Positions 41,378 to 49,813 of a DNA stretch of 64,000 nucleotides are shown here, one piece after another. The notes below the pieces were generated by a model. The model searched no databases. It had not been told where the DNA came from and saw nothing but the letters and a program-made list of their open reading frames with translations. The DNA is taken from NCBI RefSeq assembly GCF_030695125.1, contig NZ_JAUYTP010000076.1, positions 1-64,000 of the forward strand, in the 5' to 3' direction. The stretch's first letter is position 1. Each line of letters starts with the position of its first letter. Origin of the DNA: Allobosea sp. (GTDB lineage Bacteria; Pseudomonadota; Alphaproteobacteria; Rhizobiales; Beijerinckiaceae). A program made the translations under genes and the position numbers.

Positions 41378-41868
41378 TCGCCTGGCTGAAATTCCTGCAC
41401 ATCGCGAGCCTCGCCGTCTGGTGCGCCGGCCTGCTGATCCTGCCGATCCTGCTGCAGCGCGCCGACAATCCGGTGCGGGCAGGCGAGGCGGCTCGGATGC
41501 GGATCTTCGCCCACAACGCCTATAATTTCTGCATCAGCCCGGCCGCGGTCATCGCCACCGTCGCCGGCGGGTCCCTGCTGTTCGCCCGCTGGGTGTTCGA
41601 GCCCTGGATGTTTGCCAAGCTGGTCCAGATCGGCGCGCTCATCGTGCTGCACACCTATCTCGGCCATTGCGTCACCCGGCTCGGCGAGCGGGGCTATGTC
41701 AGACCCGCGCTCCCGCCGGCACTCATGCTCGCCATTGGCCTCGGCATCATGAGCACGATCCTGTTCACCGTGCTCGCCAAGCCGCAACTCGATGCGGCGA
41801 TGATGCCCGATTGGCTGCGGACACCCCTCAACCGTCAGCTTTTGCTGTCGCCGGCACCAAGCCGATAA
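41374..41868 (+). CDS. CopD/HemJ-like four-TM membrane protein
   Basis: 164 residues with four hydrophobic segments beginning WLKFLHIASLAVWCAGLLIL, a pattern shared by CopD domains and HemJ-type protoporphyrinogen oxidases (His early in TM1). Another His pair occurs in IVLHTYLGHCVTRLG. It may handle copper or heme for the oxidase encoded nearby. The 3' end overlaps a convergent gene by 34 bases. Confidence 0.7.
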   Translation: MIAWLKFLHIASLAVWCAGLLILPILLQRADNPVRAGEAARMRIFAHNAYNFCISPAAVIATVAGGSLLFARWVFEPWMFAKLVQIGALIVLHTYLGHCVTRLGERGYVRPALPPALMLAIGLGIMSTILFTVLAKPQLDAAMMPDWLRTPLNRQLLLSPAPSR

Positions 41869-42353
41869 TCGAAGACGAGCTTCCCGCCATGCCAGCCCGT
41901 CAGAGCCGTGAACCCGGCGCACAAAGCCGACAGCAGAATGCCGAAAGGCAGAACGGCTGTCTCGTAGCCGGTCAGCCGGTAGCCGAAATTCGCACCCAGC
42001 ATGCTCAGAAGCGCGACCGCGATCACGAAATGCGTCCAGCTCGGCGGCCGCGTACGGATACCGGGCACCATCAGCAGTTCGACGGTGCCGGTGATCCCGG
42101 CCAGAAGCCCCATCATGAAAGCGGCGCCGATCGCCCACAGCGCGACGCGCGGCCAGAACGCATCGCCCGTCCACCAGTAGAACAGGTCCGCGCCGAAGGT
42201 GCACATGGTGAGCGCGATCGGAAACGCGACCAGCATGGCGTGGATCGGATGCCCGGCCACGGCGATGCGCGTCTCGGTATCGCTGAAAACGTTTTCCGCG
42301 TGAAGCGGATCGAGGTTGCGGTGCAATTCGTCCTGGGAGGTCGGGTTGCTCAT
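41835..42353 (-). CDS. DUF2231 membrane protein
   Basis: 172 residues, four hydrophobic segments with the DUF2231 opening AVAGHPIHAMLVAFPIALTM and later GYRLTGYETAVLPFGIL. His in GHPIHAML may bind a cofactor. It is on the opposite strand inside the oxidase locus, overlapping its neighbours at both ends (34 and 33 bases). Function unknown; these often occur near oxidases. Confidence 0.8.
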   Translation of the reverse strand: MSNPTSQDELHRNLDPLHAENVFSDTETRIAVAGHPIHAMLVAFPIALTMCTFGADLFYWWTGDAFWPRVALWAIGAAFMMGLLAGITGTVELLMVPGIRTRPPSWTHFVIAVALLSMLGANFGYRLTGYETAVLPFGILLSALCAGFTALTGWHGGKLVFDYRLGAGDSKS

Positions 42354-43019
42354 CGGCGGGGCCTCGTGCTGCTGGGCGCCCTGGCGCTGGGTGGCTGCGG
42401 CGGGCGCCTGTCGGCGCTGGATCCGGCGGGCCCCGCGGCTGATAGCACCCTGACGCTGTTTCTGATCCTGCTCGGCCTGGCCGCACTGTCCTTCGTCATC
42501 ATCTTCGGCATCTTCCTTCTGGCCCTGCGTCGCAATCGCGGTCGAACTGTCTCGCTGCGTCTGTTCATCATCGGCGGCGGTCTGGTCTTCCCACTGGTTC
42601 TCTTGAGTTTTGCAACCGTCTACGGCGTCGTCCTGGGCGAGCGCATCACCGGCGCTCGCGAGGTCCCCGCGCTGACCGTTGCCGCAACGGCCCAGCAGTG
42701 GCGCTGGCAGTTTACCCGCCAGACGCCAGGAGGTTCCGTGACGCGCGCCGACATCCTCGACATCCCGGCCGGCCAGACCGTCGCGATCATGGTCGCGAGC
42801 ACCGACGTCATCCACGCCTTCTGGGTGCCGCGGCTGGCCGGCAAGGTCGATGCCATTCCCGGCCTGACCAACCGCATCCTGATCCGGGCCGATGTTCCGG
42901 GGCGCTATGGCGGCGTTTGCGCCGAGTTCTGCGGCACCGGCCATACCGGCATGGACTTCACCGTCGTTGCCCATGACGCGGAAGCCTGGGCGGCACTCGA
43001 AACCGGAGGGCAGCCATGA
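42321..43019 (+). CDS. ctaC: Cytochrome c oxidase subunit II (CuA), lipoprotein type
   Basis: 232 residues. A signal peptide with lipobox ALGGC (Cys26) is followed by two membrane segments (LFLILLGLAALSFVIIFGIF and the LFIIGGG region), and a C-terminal cupredoxin domain with the CuA ligands CAEFCGTGHTGM. The presence of CuA shows a cytochrome c, not quinol, oxidase. Start GTG 42321 (GAGG 5 bases upstream) overlaps the divergent DUF2231 start; GTG 42366 would leave too short a signal. Confidence 0.88.
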   Translation: MQFVLGGRVAHRRGLVLLGALALGGCGGRLSALDPAGPAADSTLTLFLILLGLAALSFVIIFGIFLLALRRNRGRTVSLRLFIIGGGLVFPLVLLSFATVYGVVLGERITGAREVPALTVAATAQQWRWQFTRQTPGGSVTRADILDIPAGQTVAIMVASTDVIHAFWVPRLAGKVDAIPGLTNRILIRADVPGRYGGVCAEFCGTGHTGMDFTVVAHDAEAWAALETGGQP

Positions 43020-45517
43020 GCGCGCTCAAGCTTCATGGCGAACTCGATGCGGTCTGGGGCGTGCCGCGCGGCTGGCGCGGCGTCCTGACCAGCGTCAACC
43101 ACAGCGATCTCGGAATCCGCTTCATGGTCGCCGCCGGCGTCTACTTCGCCATCGGCGGCGTGCTCGCCATGATGATCCGGGCTCAGCTCGCCACGCCCCG
43201 TTCAGCCTTCATCGGACCTGAGATCTACAATCAGGTCTTCACGATGCATGGCAGCCTGATGATGTTCATGTTCGCGATACCCTTCTTCGAGGGCTTGGCG
43301 ATGTACCTGCTGCCGAAGCTGCTGGGCTCGCGCGACCTCGCCTTTCCGCGCCTCTCCGCCTTCGGCTGGTGGTGCTACCTGTTTGGCGGATCGATCCTGC
43401 TGGTGGCGATGGCGGTGGGCCTGGCGCCCGATGGCGGCTGGTTCATGTACACGCCGCTCGCGTCGAAGACCTATACGCCGGGCATCAATGCCGATGTCTG
43501 GCTGCTGGGCATCACCTTCGTCGAGATTTCGGCGGTCTGCGCCTCGATCGAGATCACGGTCAGCGTCCTGAAGCTGAGGGCGCCGGGCATGTCGCTCGGC
43601 CGCATGCCGATCTTCGCCTGGTACATCCTCGTCACCGCTCTGATGATGGTCGTCGGATTCCCGCCGCTGATCCTGGCCTCGACGCTGCTCGAGATCGAGC
43701 GCGCCTTCGGCTGGCCCTTCTTCGATCCGCAGCGCGGCGGCAATCCGCTGCTCTGGCAGCACCTGTTCTGGCTCTTCGGCCATCCGGAGGTCTATATCAT
43801 CTTCCTGCCGGCGGCCGGCGTGGTTTCGACCGTCCTGCCCGTGATGGTCCGCCACACGCTGCTCGGCTATGGCTGGATCGTCGGCTCGATCTTGGTGCTG
43901 GGTTTCTTCAGCTTCGGGCTGTGGGTCCACCATATGTTCGCGACGGGCATTCCCCATCTCGCGCTCGCCCTGTTCTCGGCAGCGTCTGCGCTCGTGGCCG
44001 TGCCCACCGTCGTGCAGCTCTTCGCCTGGCTGGCGACGATGTGGGCCGGCCGGCCGCAGATGCGCCTGCCGATGCTCTACATTGCCGGCTTCTTCTTCAA
44101 CTTCCTGCTGGGCGGGCTGACCGGCGTCATGCTGGCGATCGTGCCGTTCAACTGGCAGGTCCACGACACCGCCTTCGTCACCGCGCATCTGCATTACGTG
44201 CTGATCGGCGGCTTCATCTTCCCCATGCTGGCGGGCGTCTATTACTGGCTGCCGCGCTTCACCGCGCGCCGCTCGCACCCGCTGCTCGGCCAGCTCGGCT
44301 TCTGGCTGATCTTCGTCGGCTTCAACGTCACTTTCCTGGTGATGCATCTCACCGGGCTGCTCGGCATGCCGCGGCGGATCTACACCTATGAGCCGGGTCT
44401 GGGCTGGGAATGGCCCAACCTGATCTCCTCGATAGGCTCCTTCGTCATGACCTTCGGATTCGCCGTGGTCCTGATCGATGGCGTTCTGGCCATCGTCTTC
44501 GGGCGCCGCTCCTCGCGCAATCCCTGGCGCGCGAGCACGCTCGAATGGGCGCTGCCGATGCCGGCCCCGAGCTACAATCTCGCCAGCCTGCCGCATGTCG
44601 AGTCGCGCGAGCCGCTCGACCGCTATCATAAGCTGGCGCAGAGCCTGGCGATGGGCGAAGGCTATCTCGGCCGCACCCGGGATGGGCTGCGCGAGACCAC
44701 AGGTGTCGAGGTCGTCTCCGGCCGCGTCAGCGAGATCGTCATCCTCCCCGGCAATTCCTGGCTGCCCATCGCCACAGCCGCCGCAACGGGAAGTTTCTTC
44801 CTGGCGCTCCTGCTCGGCTACTATTGGCTCGCGCCGATCGCGCTTCTCGGAGTGGCGAGCCTGCTGTGGCGCTGGGCTGCGCCGCTGGGGGCCCGGGCCG
44901 ATCTCGGCCCGATCGACATCGGCCGTGGCGCCAGCGTGCTGCCGCACCACGAGGCGGCCGAGGCCCCGGGCTGGTGGGGCAGCGTCTTCGCACTGGTCAC
45001 CAACGCGACGTTCTTCTCGTCGATGCTGTTCGGCTATGCCTTCCTGGCGACCGTCGGTCCCGGCTGGCCGCCGCCGGTTATGGTCCAGCCTTCGCTTCTC
45101 GCCGGCGGCGTCGTCTTCGGCGCGGTGACGCTGGCCTTTCTCGCCGAGGGATTTGCGTTCCGCCGCATGCTGGCCGGCGACATGGGCAGCGCCGGAACCG
45201 GGCTGGTGGTGGCCATCGCCGCGCTGCTGATCTGCATGCTCGGCCTGCTTGCCTTCGGTTGGCTGGGTCTGCCGTCTCCGCGCGACCATGCCTATGGCGC
45301 GGTCACCTGGGTGATGCTGATCTACGGCGCGCTGCACGGCTTCATTGCGCTTGTGGTGCTGGCCTTCGTTCGTCGGCGGATTGCGGCCGGCTATGTGTCG
45401 CCCGCCCGCATGCTGGAGCCGCGCGTCGCCCGGCTCTGGCTGCGCTATGGCCTGGCTGCGATGCTGATCGTGCTGGCCGCGATCGCCCTGCCGGGAGCCG
45501 CGTCATGGCGCTGGTGA
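43016..45517 (+). CDS. ctaD: Cytochrome c oxidase, fused subunits I and III
   Basis: 833 residues. The first ~560 residues are subunit I: heme/copper ligands at FTMHGSLMMF, the His-Tyr pair HPEVYIIFLP, WVHHMFATG, and HDTAFVTAHLHYVL. The remaining ~270 residues are a subunit III-like membrane domain (WWGSVFALVTNATFFSSMLF and later). It reduces oxygen to water at the heme-CuB site and pumps protons in the inner membrane. Such I/III fusions occur in caa3-type and related oxidases. It begins inside the stop of ctaC. Confidence 0.95.
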   Translation: MSALKLHGELDAVWGVPRGWRGVLTSVNHSDLGIRFMVAAGVYFAIGGVLAMMIRAQLATPRSAFIGPEIYNQVFTMHGSLMMFMFAIPFFEGLAMYLLPKLLGSRDLAFPRLSAFGWWCYLFGGSILLVAMAVGLAPDGGWFMYTPLASKTYTPGINADVWLLGITFVEISAVCASIEITVSVLKLRAPGMSLGRMPIFAWYILVTALMMVVGFPPLILASTLLEIERAFGWPFFDPQRGGNPLLWQHLFWLFGHPEVYIIFLPAAGVVSTVLPVMVRHTLLGYGWIVGSILVLGFFSFGLWVHHMFATGIPHLALALFSAASALVAVPTVVQLFAWLATMWAGRPQMRLPMLYIAGFFFNFLLGGLTGVMLAIVPFNWQVHDTAFVTAHLHYVLIGGFIFPMLAGVYYWLPRFTARRSHPLLGQLGFWLIFVGFNVTFLVMHLTGLLGMPRRIYTYEPGLGWEWPNLISSIGSFVMTFGFAVVLIDGVLAIVFGRRSSRNPWRASTLEWALPMPAPSYNLASLPHVESREPLDRYHKLAQSLAMGEGYLGRTRDGLRETTGVEVVSGRVSEIVILPGNSWLPIATAAATGSFFLALLLGYYWLAPIALLGVASLLWRWAAPLGARADLGPIDIGRGASVLPHHEAAEAPGWWGSVFALVTNATFFSSMLFGYAFLATVGPGWPPPVMVQPSLLAGGVVFGAVTLAFLAEGFAFRRMLAGDMGSAGTGLVVAIAALLICMLGLLAFGWLGLPSPRDHAYGAVTWVMLIYGALHGFIALVVLAFVRRRIAAGYVSPARMLEPRVARLWLRYGLAAMLIVLAAIALPGAASWRW

Positions 45518-45831
45518 CCCGGCTGTTTGGCGGATTGCTTGTCTGGGCAGCGGGTTTTGCGGTGATCTATGGCGCGCACGGACTCGGCTGCGGCCTGGGT
45601 TGGGGCGAGCGGCCGGTGCTCGGCCCGTTCACGCCGCTCAACATGGCGCTGATCCCGCTCTGGCTGGCCAGCCTCCTGGTCGCGGCCTGGGCCCTGCGGC
45701 ACGCGGGCCGCGACAGCACGACCCTGCAGGAGCCCGCCCTGCGGCGGGCCGCACTCATCGGCGGCTGGGCCGGGCTCGTCGGCCTCGTCGTCATGGGGGC
45801 GCCGGTACTGCTTCCGGCGCATTGCCTCTAG
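45505..45831 (+). CDS. Small membrane protein of the oxidase operon
   Basis: 108 residues with three hydrophobic segments: GGLLVWAAGFAVIYGAHGLG, LNMALIPLWLASLLVAAWAL, and LIGGWAGLVGLVVMGAPVLL. It overlaps the I/III fusion by 13 bases, so it is translated with it. It may be an accessory (subunit IV-like) component of the oxidase; no family was recognised. Confidence 0.6.
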   Translation: MALVTRLFGGLLVWAAGFAVIYGAHGLGCGLGWGERPVLGPFTPLNMALIPLWLASLLVAAWALRHAGRDSTTLQEPALRRAALIGGWAGLVGLVVMGAPVLLPAHCL

Positions 45832-45987
45832 CGTCCAGCCCCTGCGGGCTGCGCCACGTGCATCGCAGGCCGCGCCGCACCCGGCTTGCAACCGATCGGA
45901 CCAGAGAAACGGGCTGGAATCCGTGCTTGCTAAGGAACCATCCCGGCGTCGGACCATTGGATCAGGAGGACCTTTCAGGAGTACCCG

Positions 45988-48270
45988 ATGGACCGACGCG
46001 CACGCTTCAAGCCTTATGATCAGCCCACCGGAGGGTGGGGCTCGCTTAAATCCGTCGGCAAGCATGCGGTCCAGCAGCAGGCGATCACGACCGCCCCGCT
46101 GCTCATGCGCGATCACAACAAGCTCAACGGTTATGCCTGCACGAGTTGCGCCTGGACCAAGCCCGGCGAACCCCATCTCGCCGAGTTCTGCGAGAACGGC
46201 GCCAAGGCGACGTTTTGGGATCTGACCAAGAAACGGACGACGCCGGAGTTCTTCGCGCGGCATACGGTCACGGAACTGCTGGGCTGGTCCGACTATGACC
46301 TGGAGAATGAGGGGCGCCTCACGCATCCGATGCGTTACGATCCCGCGAGCGACCGCTATGTCGAGGTCTCCTGGGACGAAGCCTTTGCCGATATCGGCGC
46401 GAAGCTGAAGGGCTACGATCCCAGGCAGACGGTGTTCTACGCTTCGGGCCGCGCCTCGCTCGAAACCTCCTACATGTACCAGCTCTTCGCGCGGCTCTAC
46501 GGGCACAACAACCTGCCCGACAGCTCCAACATGTGCCACGAAACCACCTCGGTGGCGCTGCCGCAGAGCATCGGTACGCCCGTCGGCACGGTCCTGCTCA
46601 AGGATTTCGCCGAGACGGACTGCATCTTCTCGTTCGGTCAGAATGTCGGGACCAACTCGCCGCGCCTGCTGCACGATCTGCAGGAGGCGCGCGAGCGCGA
46701 CATCCCGATCGTCGTCTTCAACCCCCTGCGCGAGCGCGGCTGGGAGGCCTTCGTCAGCCCCCAGCGCCCCGGCCAGATGATCACCAACACCCCGACCCAG
46801 ATCGCGACGCAGTATTACCAGGTCCGCGCCGGCGGCGACATCGCGGCCATGCTGGGCATCGGCAAGATGCTGCTGACCTGGAACGACGAGGCCAGGGCAG
46901 CCGGACGGCCACTGGTTCTCGATGAGGCTTTCATCGCCGAGCACACCCATGATTTCCCGGCCTTCGAGGCGAAGCTGCGCGAGACGCAGTGGCCCGAGAT
47001 CATCGAGGCCTCGGGTCTCCCGCGCGCCTCGCTCGAAGCGGCCGCCGCCACCTTCGCCAAAGCCAAGGCGATCATCGCGATCTACGGCATGGGGCTGACG
47101 CAGCATAAGCTCGGCGTCGACTGCATCCGGACGCTGGTCAACCTGCTGCTGATGCGCGGCCAGATCGGCAAGCCCGGCGCCGGTATCTGCCCCATCCGCG
47201 GCCACTCCAATGTGCAAGGCCAGAGGACGGTCGGCATCGCCGAGAAGGTCGAATTGGTGCCGCTCGATCGCCTGGCCGAGCAGTTCGGTTTCGAGCCGCC
47301 GCGCGAGGACGGCATGGCGACCGTCGAGGCCTGCGAGGCGATCATTGCCGGAAACGTGCGCGCCTTCATCGGGCTCGGCGGCAATTTCGTGCGCGCCATC
47401 CCCGAGCGCGAGTTGATGGAAGAGAAGTGGGGCGGCATCGATCTTTCGGTCCAGATCGCAACCAAGCTCAATCGCTGCCATCTCATCACCGGCAAGACGA
47501 CCTATCTCCTCCCGACCATCGTTCGCTCGGAGATCGACGAGCAGGCCAGCGGGCCGCAGATCGTGACGATCGAGGATTCGACCACCTGCATCCATGCCTC
47601 GCGCGGCAAGCGGATGCCGGCGGCCGAAACGCTGCTGTCCGAGCCGAAAATCGTCGCCGAGATGGCCAAGGCGACGCTGCCGCCCAATCCGAAGGTCCCT
47701 TGGGACGAATGGGTCGGAGATTACGGTACGATCCGCGACGCGATCGCGGAAACCTTTCCCGAAGCGTTCCACGACTTCAATGATCGGCTGGACATTCCCG
47801 GCGGCTTCCCTCGGCCGGTCGCGGCGCGCGAGCGTAAATGGGAGACCGAGACCGGCAAGGCTAATTTCGCGGTGCCATCGGCCCTTTCCGCCAGCTTCGA
47901 CGACGGGCTGGATTCCAGTATCCTTCGGCTCATCACCCTGCGCTCGAACGACCAGTTCAACACCACGGTCTACGGCTATTCGGATCGGCTGCGCGGCATC
48001 GAGGGCTCGCGCATGATCGTGATGATGAATGCCGATGACCGGATCCGCTTCGGCATCGCCAAGAACGGCAAGGCCCGCCTGACCACCGCAGTCGACGACG
48101 GCATCGTTCGCAGCATGAGCGGGTTCCAGGTCATCGATTACGACATCCCCGCCGGCACCTGCGCCGCCTATTTTCCTGAATGCAACGCCCTGATCCCGCT
48201 CTGGCAATATGCACAGGAGAGCATGACGCCTGCAGCCAAGTCGATCCCAATCCGGGTCGCGGCCGAATGA
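45988..48270 (+). CDS. FdhF/YdeP-family molybdopterin oxidoreductase
   Basis: 760 residues. An early Cys pair GYACTSCAW (about residues 49-54) matches the short iron-sulfur motif of YdeP-like proteins. The molybdopterin domains follow, with SSNMCHETTSVALP (probable Mo ligand Cys) and GQNVGTNSPR, and a C-terminal guanine-dinucleotide-binding part with NDQFNTTVYGYSDR. It is cytoplasmic, without a signal peptide. Family members are related to formate dehydrogenase H but many substrates are unproven. The formate/nitrite channel gene 22 bases after supports formate as substrate or product (inference). Confidence 0.88.
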   Translation: MDRRARFKPYDQPTGGWGSLKSVGKHAVQQQAITTAPLLMRDHNKLNGYACTSCAWTKPGEPHLAEFCENGAKATFWDLTKKRTTPEFFARHTVTELLGWSDYDLENEGRLTHPMRYDPASDRYVEVSWDEAFADIGAKLKGYDPRQTVFYASGRASLETSYMYQLFARLYGHNNLPDSSNMCHETTSVALPQSIGTPVGTVLLKDFAETDCIFSFGQNVGTNSPRLLHDLQEARERDIPIVVFNPLRERGWEAFVSPQRPGQMITNTPTQIATQYYQVRAGGDIAAMLGIGKMLLTWNDEARAAGRPLVLDEAFIAEHTHDFPAFEAKLRETQWPEIIEASGLPRASLEAAAATFAKAKAIIAIYGMGLTQHKLGVDCIRTLVNLLLMRGQIGKPGAGICPIRGHSNVQGQRTVGIAEKVELVPLDRLAEQFGFEPPREDGMATVEACEAIIAGNVRAFIGLGGNFVRAIPERELMEEKWGGIDLSVQIATKLNRCHLITGKTTYLLPTIVRSEIDEQASGPQIVTIEDSTTCIHASRGKRMPAAETLLSEPKIVAEMAKATLPPNPKVPWDEWVGDYGTIRDAIAETFPEAFHDFNDRLDIPGGFPRPVAARERKWETETGKANFAVPSALSASFDDGLDSSILRLITLRSNDQFNTTVYGYSDRLRGIEGSRMIVMMNADDRIRFGIAKNGKARLTTAVDDGIVRSMSGFQVIDYDIPAGTCAAYFPECNALIPLWQYAQESMTPAAKSIPIRVAAE

Positions 48271-48292
48271 TGCGGTTTGCAGAGAGAGCATC

Positions 48293-49135
48293 ATGACCCA
48301 GCCGTCCCCGATGCCGGCGCCGGCCGACCTGCGCAAGGCTGTGTTCGAGGCGCTCGCCGACAAGGCGGCGCTGCCGGTTCGATCTATGCTCGTACTCGGC
48401 GTGCTCGCCGGCATCTACATCGGGTTCGGCGGCCTGTTTGCGACGATCGCGCTGACCGGAGCAGATGGGCTGCCCTACGGGGTCGGCCAAATCGTTGCCG
48501 GTCTGGTCTTCGCGACCGGTCTCGCGCTGGTCATGATCGCGGGCGCTGAACTCTTCACCGGCAACACGATGATGACGGGGGCGGTACTCGCAGGGCAGAT
48601 CGCTCCGTCCCGAGCGGCGTGTGCCCTGGCAATCGTCTACGCCGCCAATTTCGCGGGCTCGCTGCTCCTTGCCGGATTGGTCTTTGCGGCGGGACTGCAC
48701 GAGGGCCAGAACGGCGCCATCGGCCGCGCCGCCGTCGATCTGGCGCGGGGAAAGACTGAAGCGGGCTTCCTGGCCACGCTCTCCAGCGGCATCCTGGCGA
48801 ACATGCTCGTCTGCCTTGCCGTCTGGTGCGCCTATGCTGGCGAGACAGTGACGCAGAAGCTCGCGGGCCTTACCCTTCCGGTGGCCGCCTTCGTCGCGGC
48901 CGGCTTCGAGCACTCCGTCGCCAATATGTATCTGCTGCCCTATGGCTGGCTGGTCCAGCCGGCCGCGCCTGAGGTCAATGAGGCGATCACGGCGTTCGCC
49001 ATCCTGGCAAATCTCATCCCGGCGACCATCGGCAACATCATCGGCGGCGCGATCGTCGCAACGGCTTATTGGCTCGCCTTCGCCAAACCCCAAACCCTGT
49101 CGGTCAAACCCGCAATCCGCGAGGGCACCGCGTAG
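48293..49135 (+). CDS. Formate/nitrite transporter (FNT) family protein
   Basis: 280 residues with six hydrophobic segments and FNT features: ELFTGNTMMTGAVLAG (conserved Gly-Asn loop) and GFEHSVANMYLLPYG (conserved HSVANM). It forms a pentameric channel for formate, nitrite or related anions. It is in the same direction as and close to the YdeP-like gene, so the two are probably co-transcribed. The ribosome site AGAGAGC precedes ATG 48293. Confidence 0.92.
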   Translation: MTQPSPMPAPADLRKAVFEALADKAALPVRSMLVLGVLAGIYIGFGGLFATIALTGADGLPYGVGQIVAGLVFATGLALVMIAGAELFTGNTMMTGAVLAGQIAPSRAACALAIVYAANFAGSLLLAGLVFAAGLHEGQNGAIGRAAVDLARGKTEAGFLATLSSGILANMLVCLAVWCAYAGETVTQKLAGLTLPVAAFVAAGFEHSVANMYLLPYGWLVQPAAPEVNEAITAFAILANLIPATIGNIIGGAIVATAYWLAFAKPQTLSVKPAIREGTA

Positions 49136-49317
49136 CCTATATTGGCCGGCGATGCTGGCCGCCTGCTCCCGTCCGATTAAGGCACACCTCATACGGAAGA
49201 GGCTTGCGGGTTAACCGGGTGGCCGCCGAGCCCGTCAGTAAGGTGATGACGACGCAGAATCTGCGGCCAGTCTACGGTGGAAAATAGGGTGGGAAGCGTT
49301 CTAATCGACCGACAACT

Positions 49318-49344
49318 AACTGAAAGATATACAATTTTTCAGTT
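49318..49344 (-). terminator. Hairpin just downstream of tRNA-Ser
   Basis: AACTGAAA (49318-49325) and TTTCAGTT (49337-49344) form an 8-bp AT-rich stem, 3 bases past the encoded CCA on the reverse strand. No T-run follows, so processing or weak termination is possible. The stretch around it is the most AT-rich in this part of the window. Confidence 0.45.
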
Positions 49345-49347
49345 TAT

Positions 49348-49437
49348 TGGCGGAAGGGGTGGGATTCGAACCCACGGTGGGCTTGCACCCACGGCGGTTT
49401 TCAAGACCGCTGCCTTAAACCACTCGGCCACCCTTCC
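49348..49437 (-). tRNA. tRNA-Ser(TGA)
   Basis: On the reverse strand: acceptor GGAAGGG (5' end 49437) pairs with CCCTTCC; D-arm GCCGAGTGG; anticodon loop CTTGAAA (anticodon TGA); long variable arm (class II) and T-loop GGTTCGAATCC; discriminator G and encoded CCA ending at 49348. All arms are present; 90 bases fits a serine tRNA. Confidence 0.97.
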
Positions 49438-49813
49438 GTGCCGATCTCATTGCCGGGCATGGGGCGTTTTGGCAAGCGCTGTCGTCGGCCCAACCGACGG
49501 AAGCCTGCATGAGCCAGCCGGTGCCGCCAAAGCGAGCCGCCGCCCCATCGGTTCGAGGCGGCTCTTCAGGCTGCGGCGGCAAAGCCACGGCGGTTGAAAA
49601 AGCGCTGCAGCAGGGAACCGGGTTGACAGCCGCCGCATTTCCGACACCTTTGTGCCCGCTCAAGGGCAGACGGGGACCAACCCGTTGACGCTGTCGCGAC
49701 TCGTCGCGGCGCGTTAGCGGTCCCTTAACGGGATTGACCGAAAACTCTGGCTTCGCCGCTGTCGCGGCTGGGCCGAACTTGCGGGTTTTCGGCGAAGAAA
49801 GCGGAACGACGGC
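49438..49813. promoter_or_regulatory. Intergenic region between tRNA-Ser and rlpA
   Basis: 376 bases; no credible gene. A TTGACG hexamer at about 49684-49689 may be the -35 element of the rlpA promoter; no clear -10 was found. The tRNA promoter should lie near the left end on the reverse strand. Confidence 0.4.

Noticed and set aside
41667..42320. Upstream extension of the CtaC frame
   Set aside because: It is antisense to the DUF2231 gene and lacks motifs; the lipoprotein signal starts near 42321.
45445..48414. 989-codon open frame on the reverse strand
   Set aside because: Antisense to the YdeP-like gene, which has clear cofactor motifs on the forward strand.
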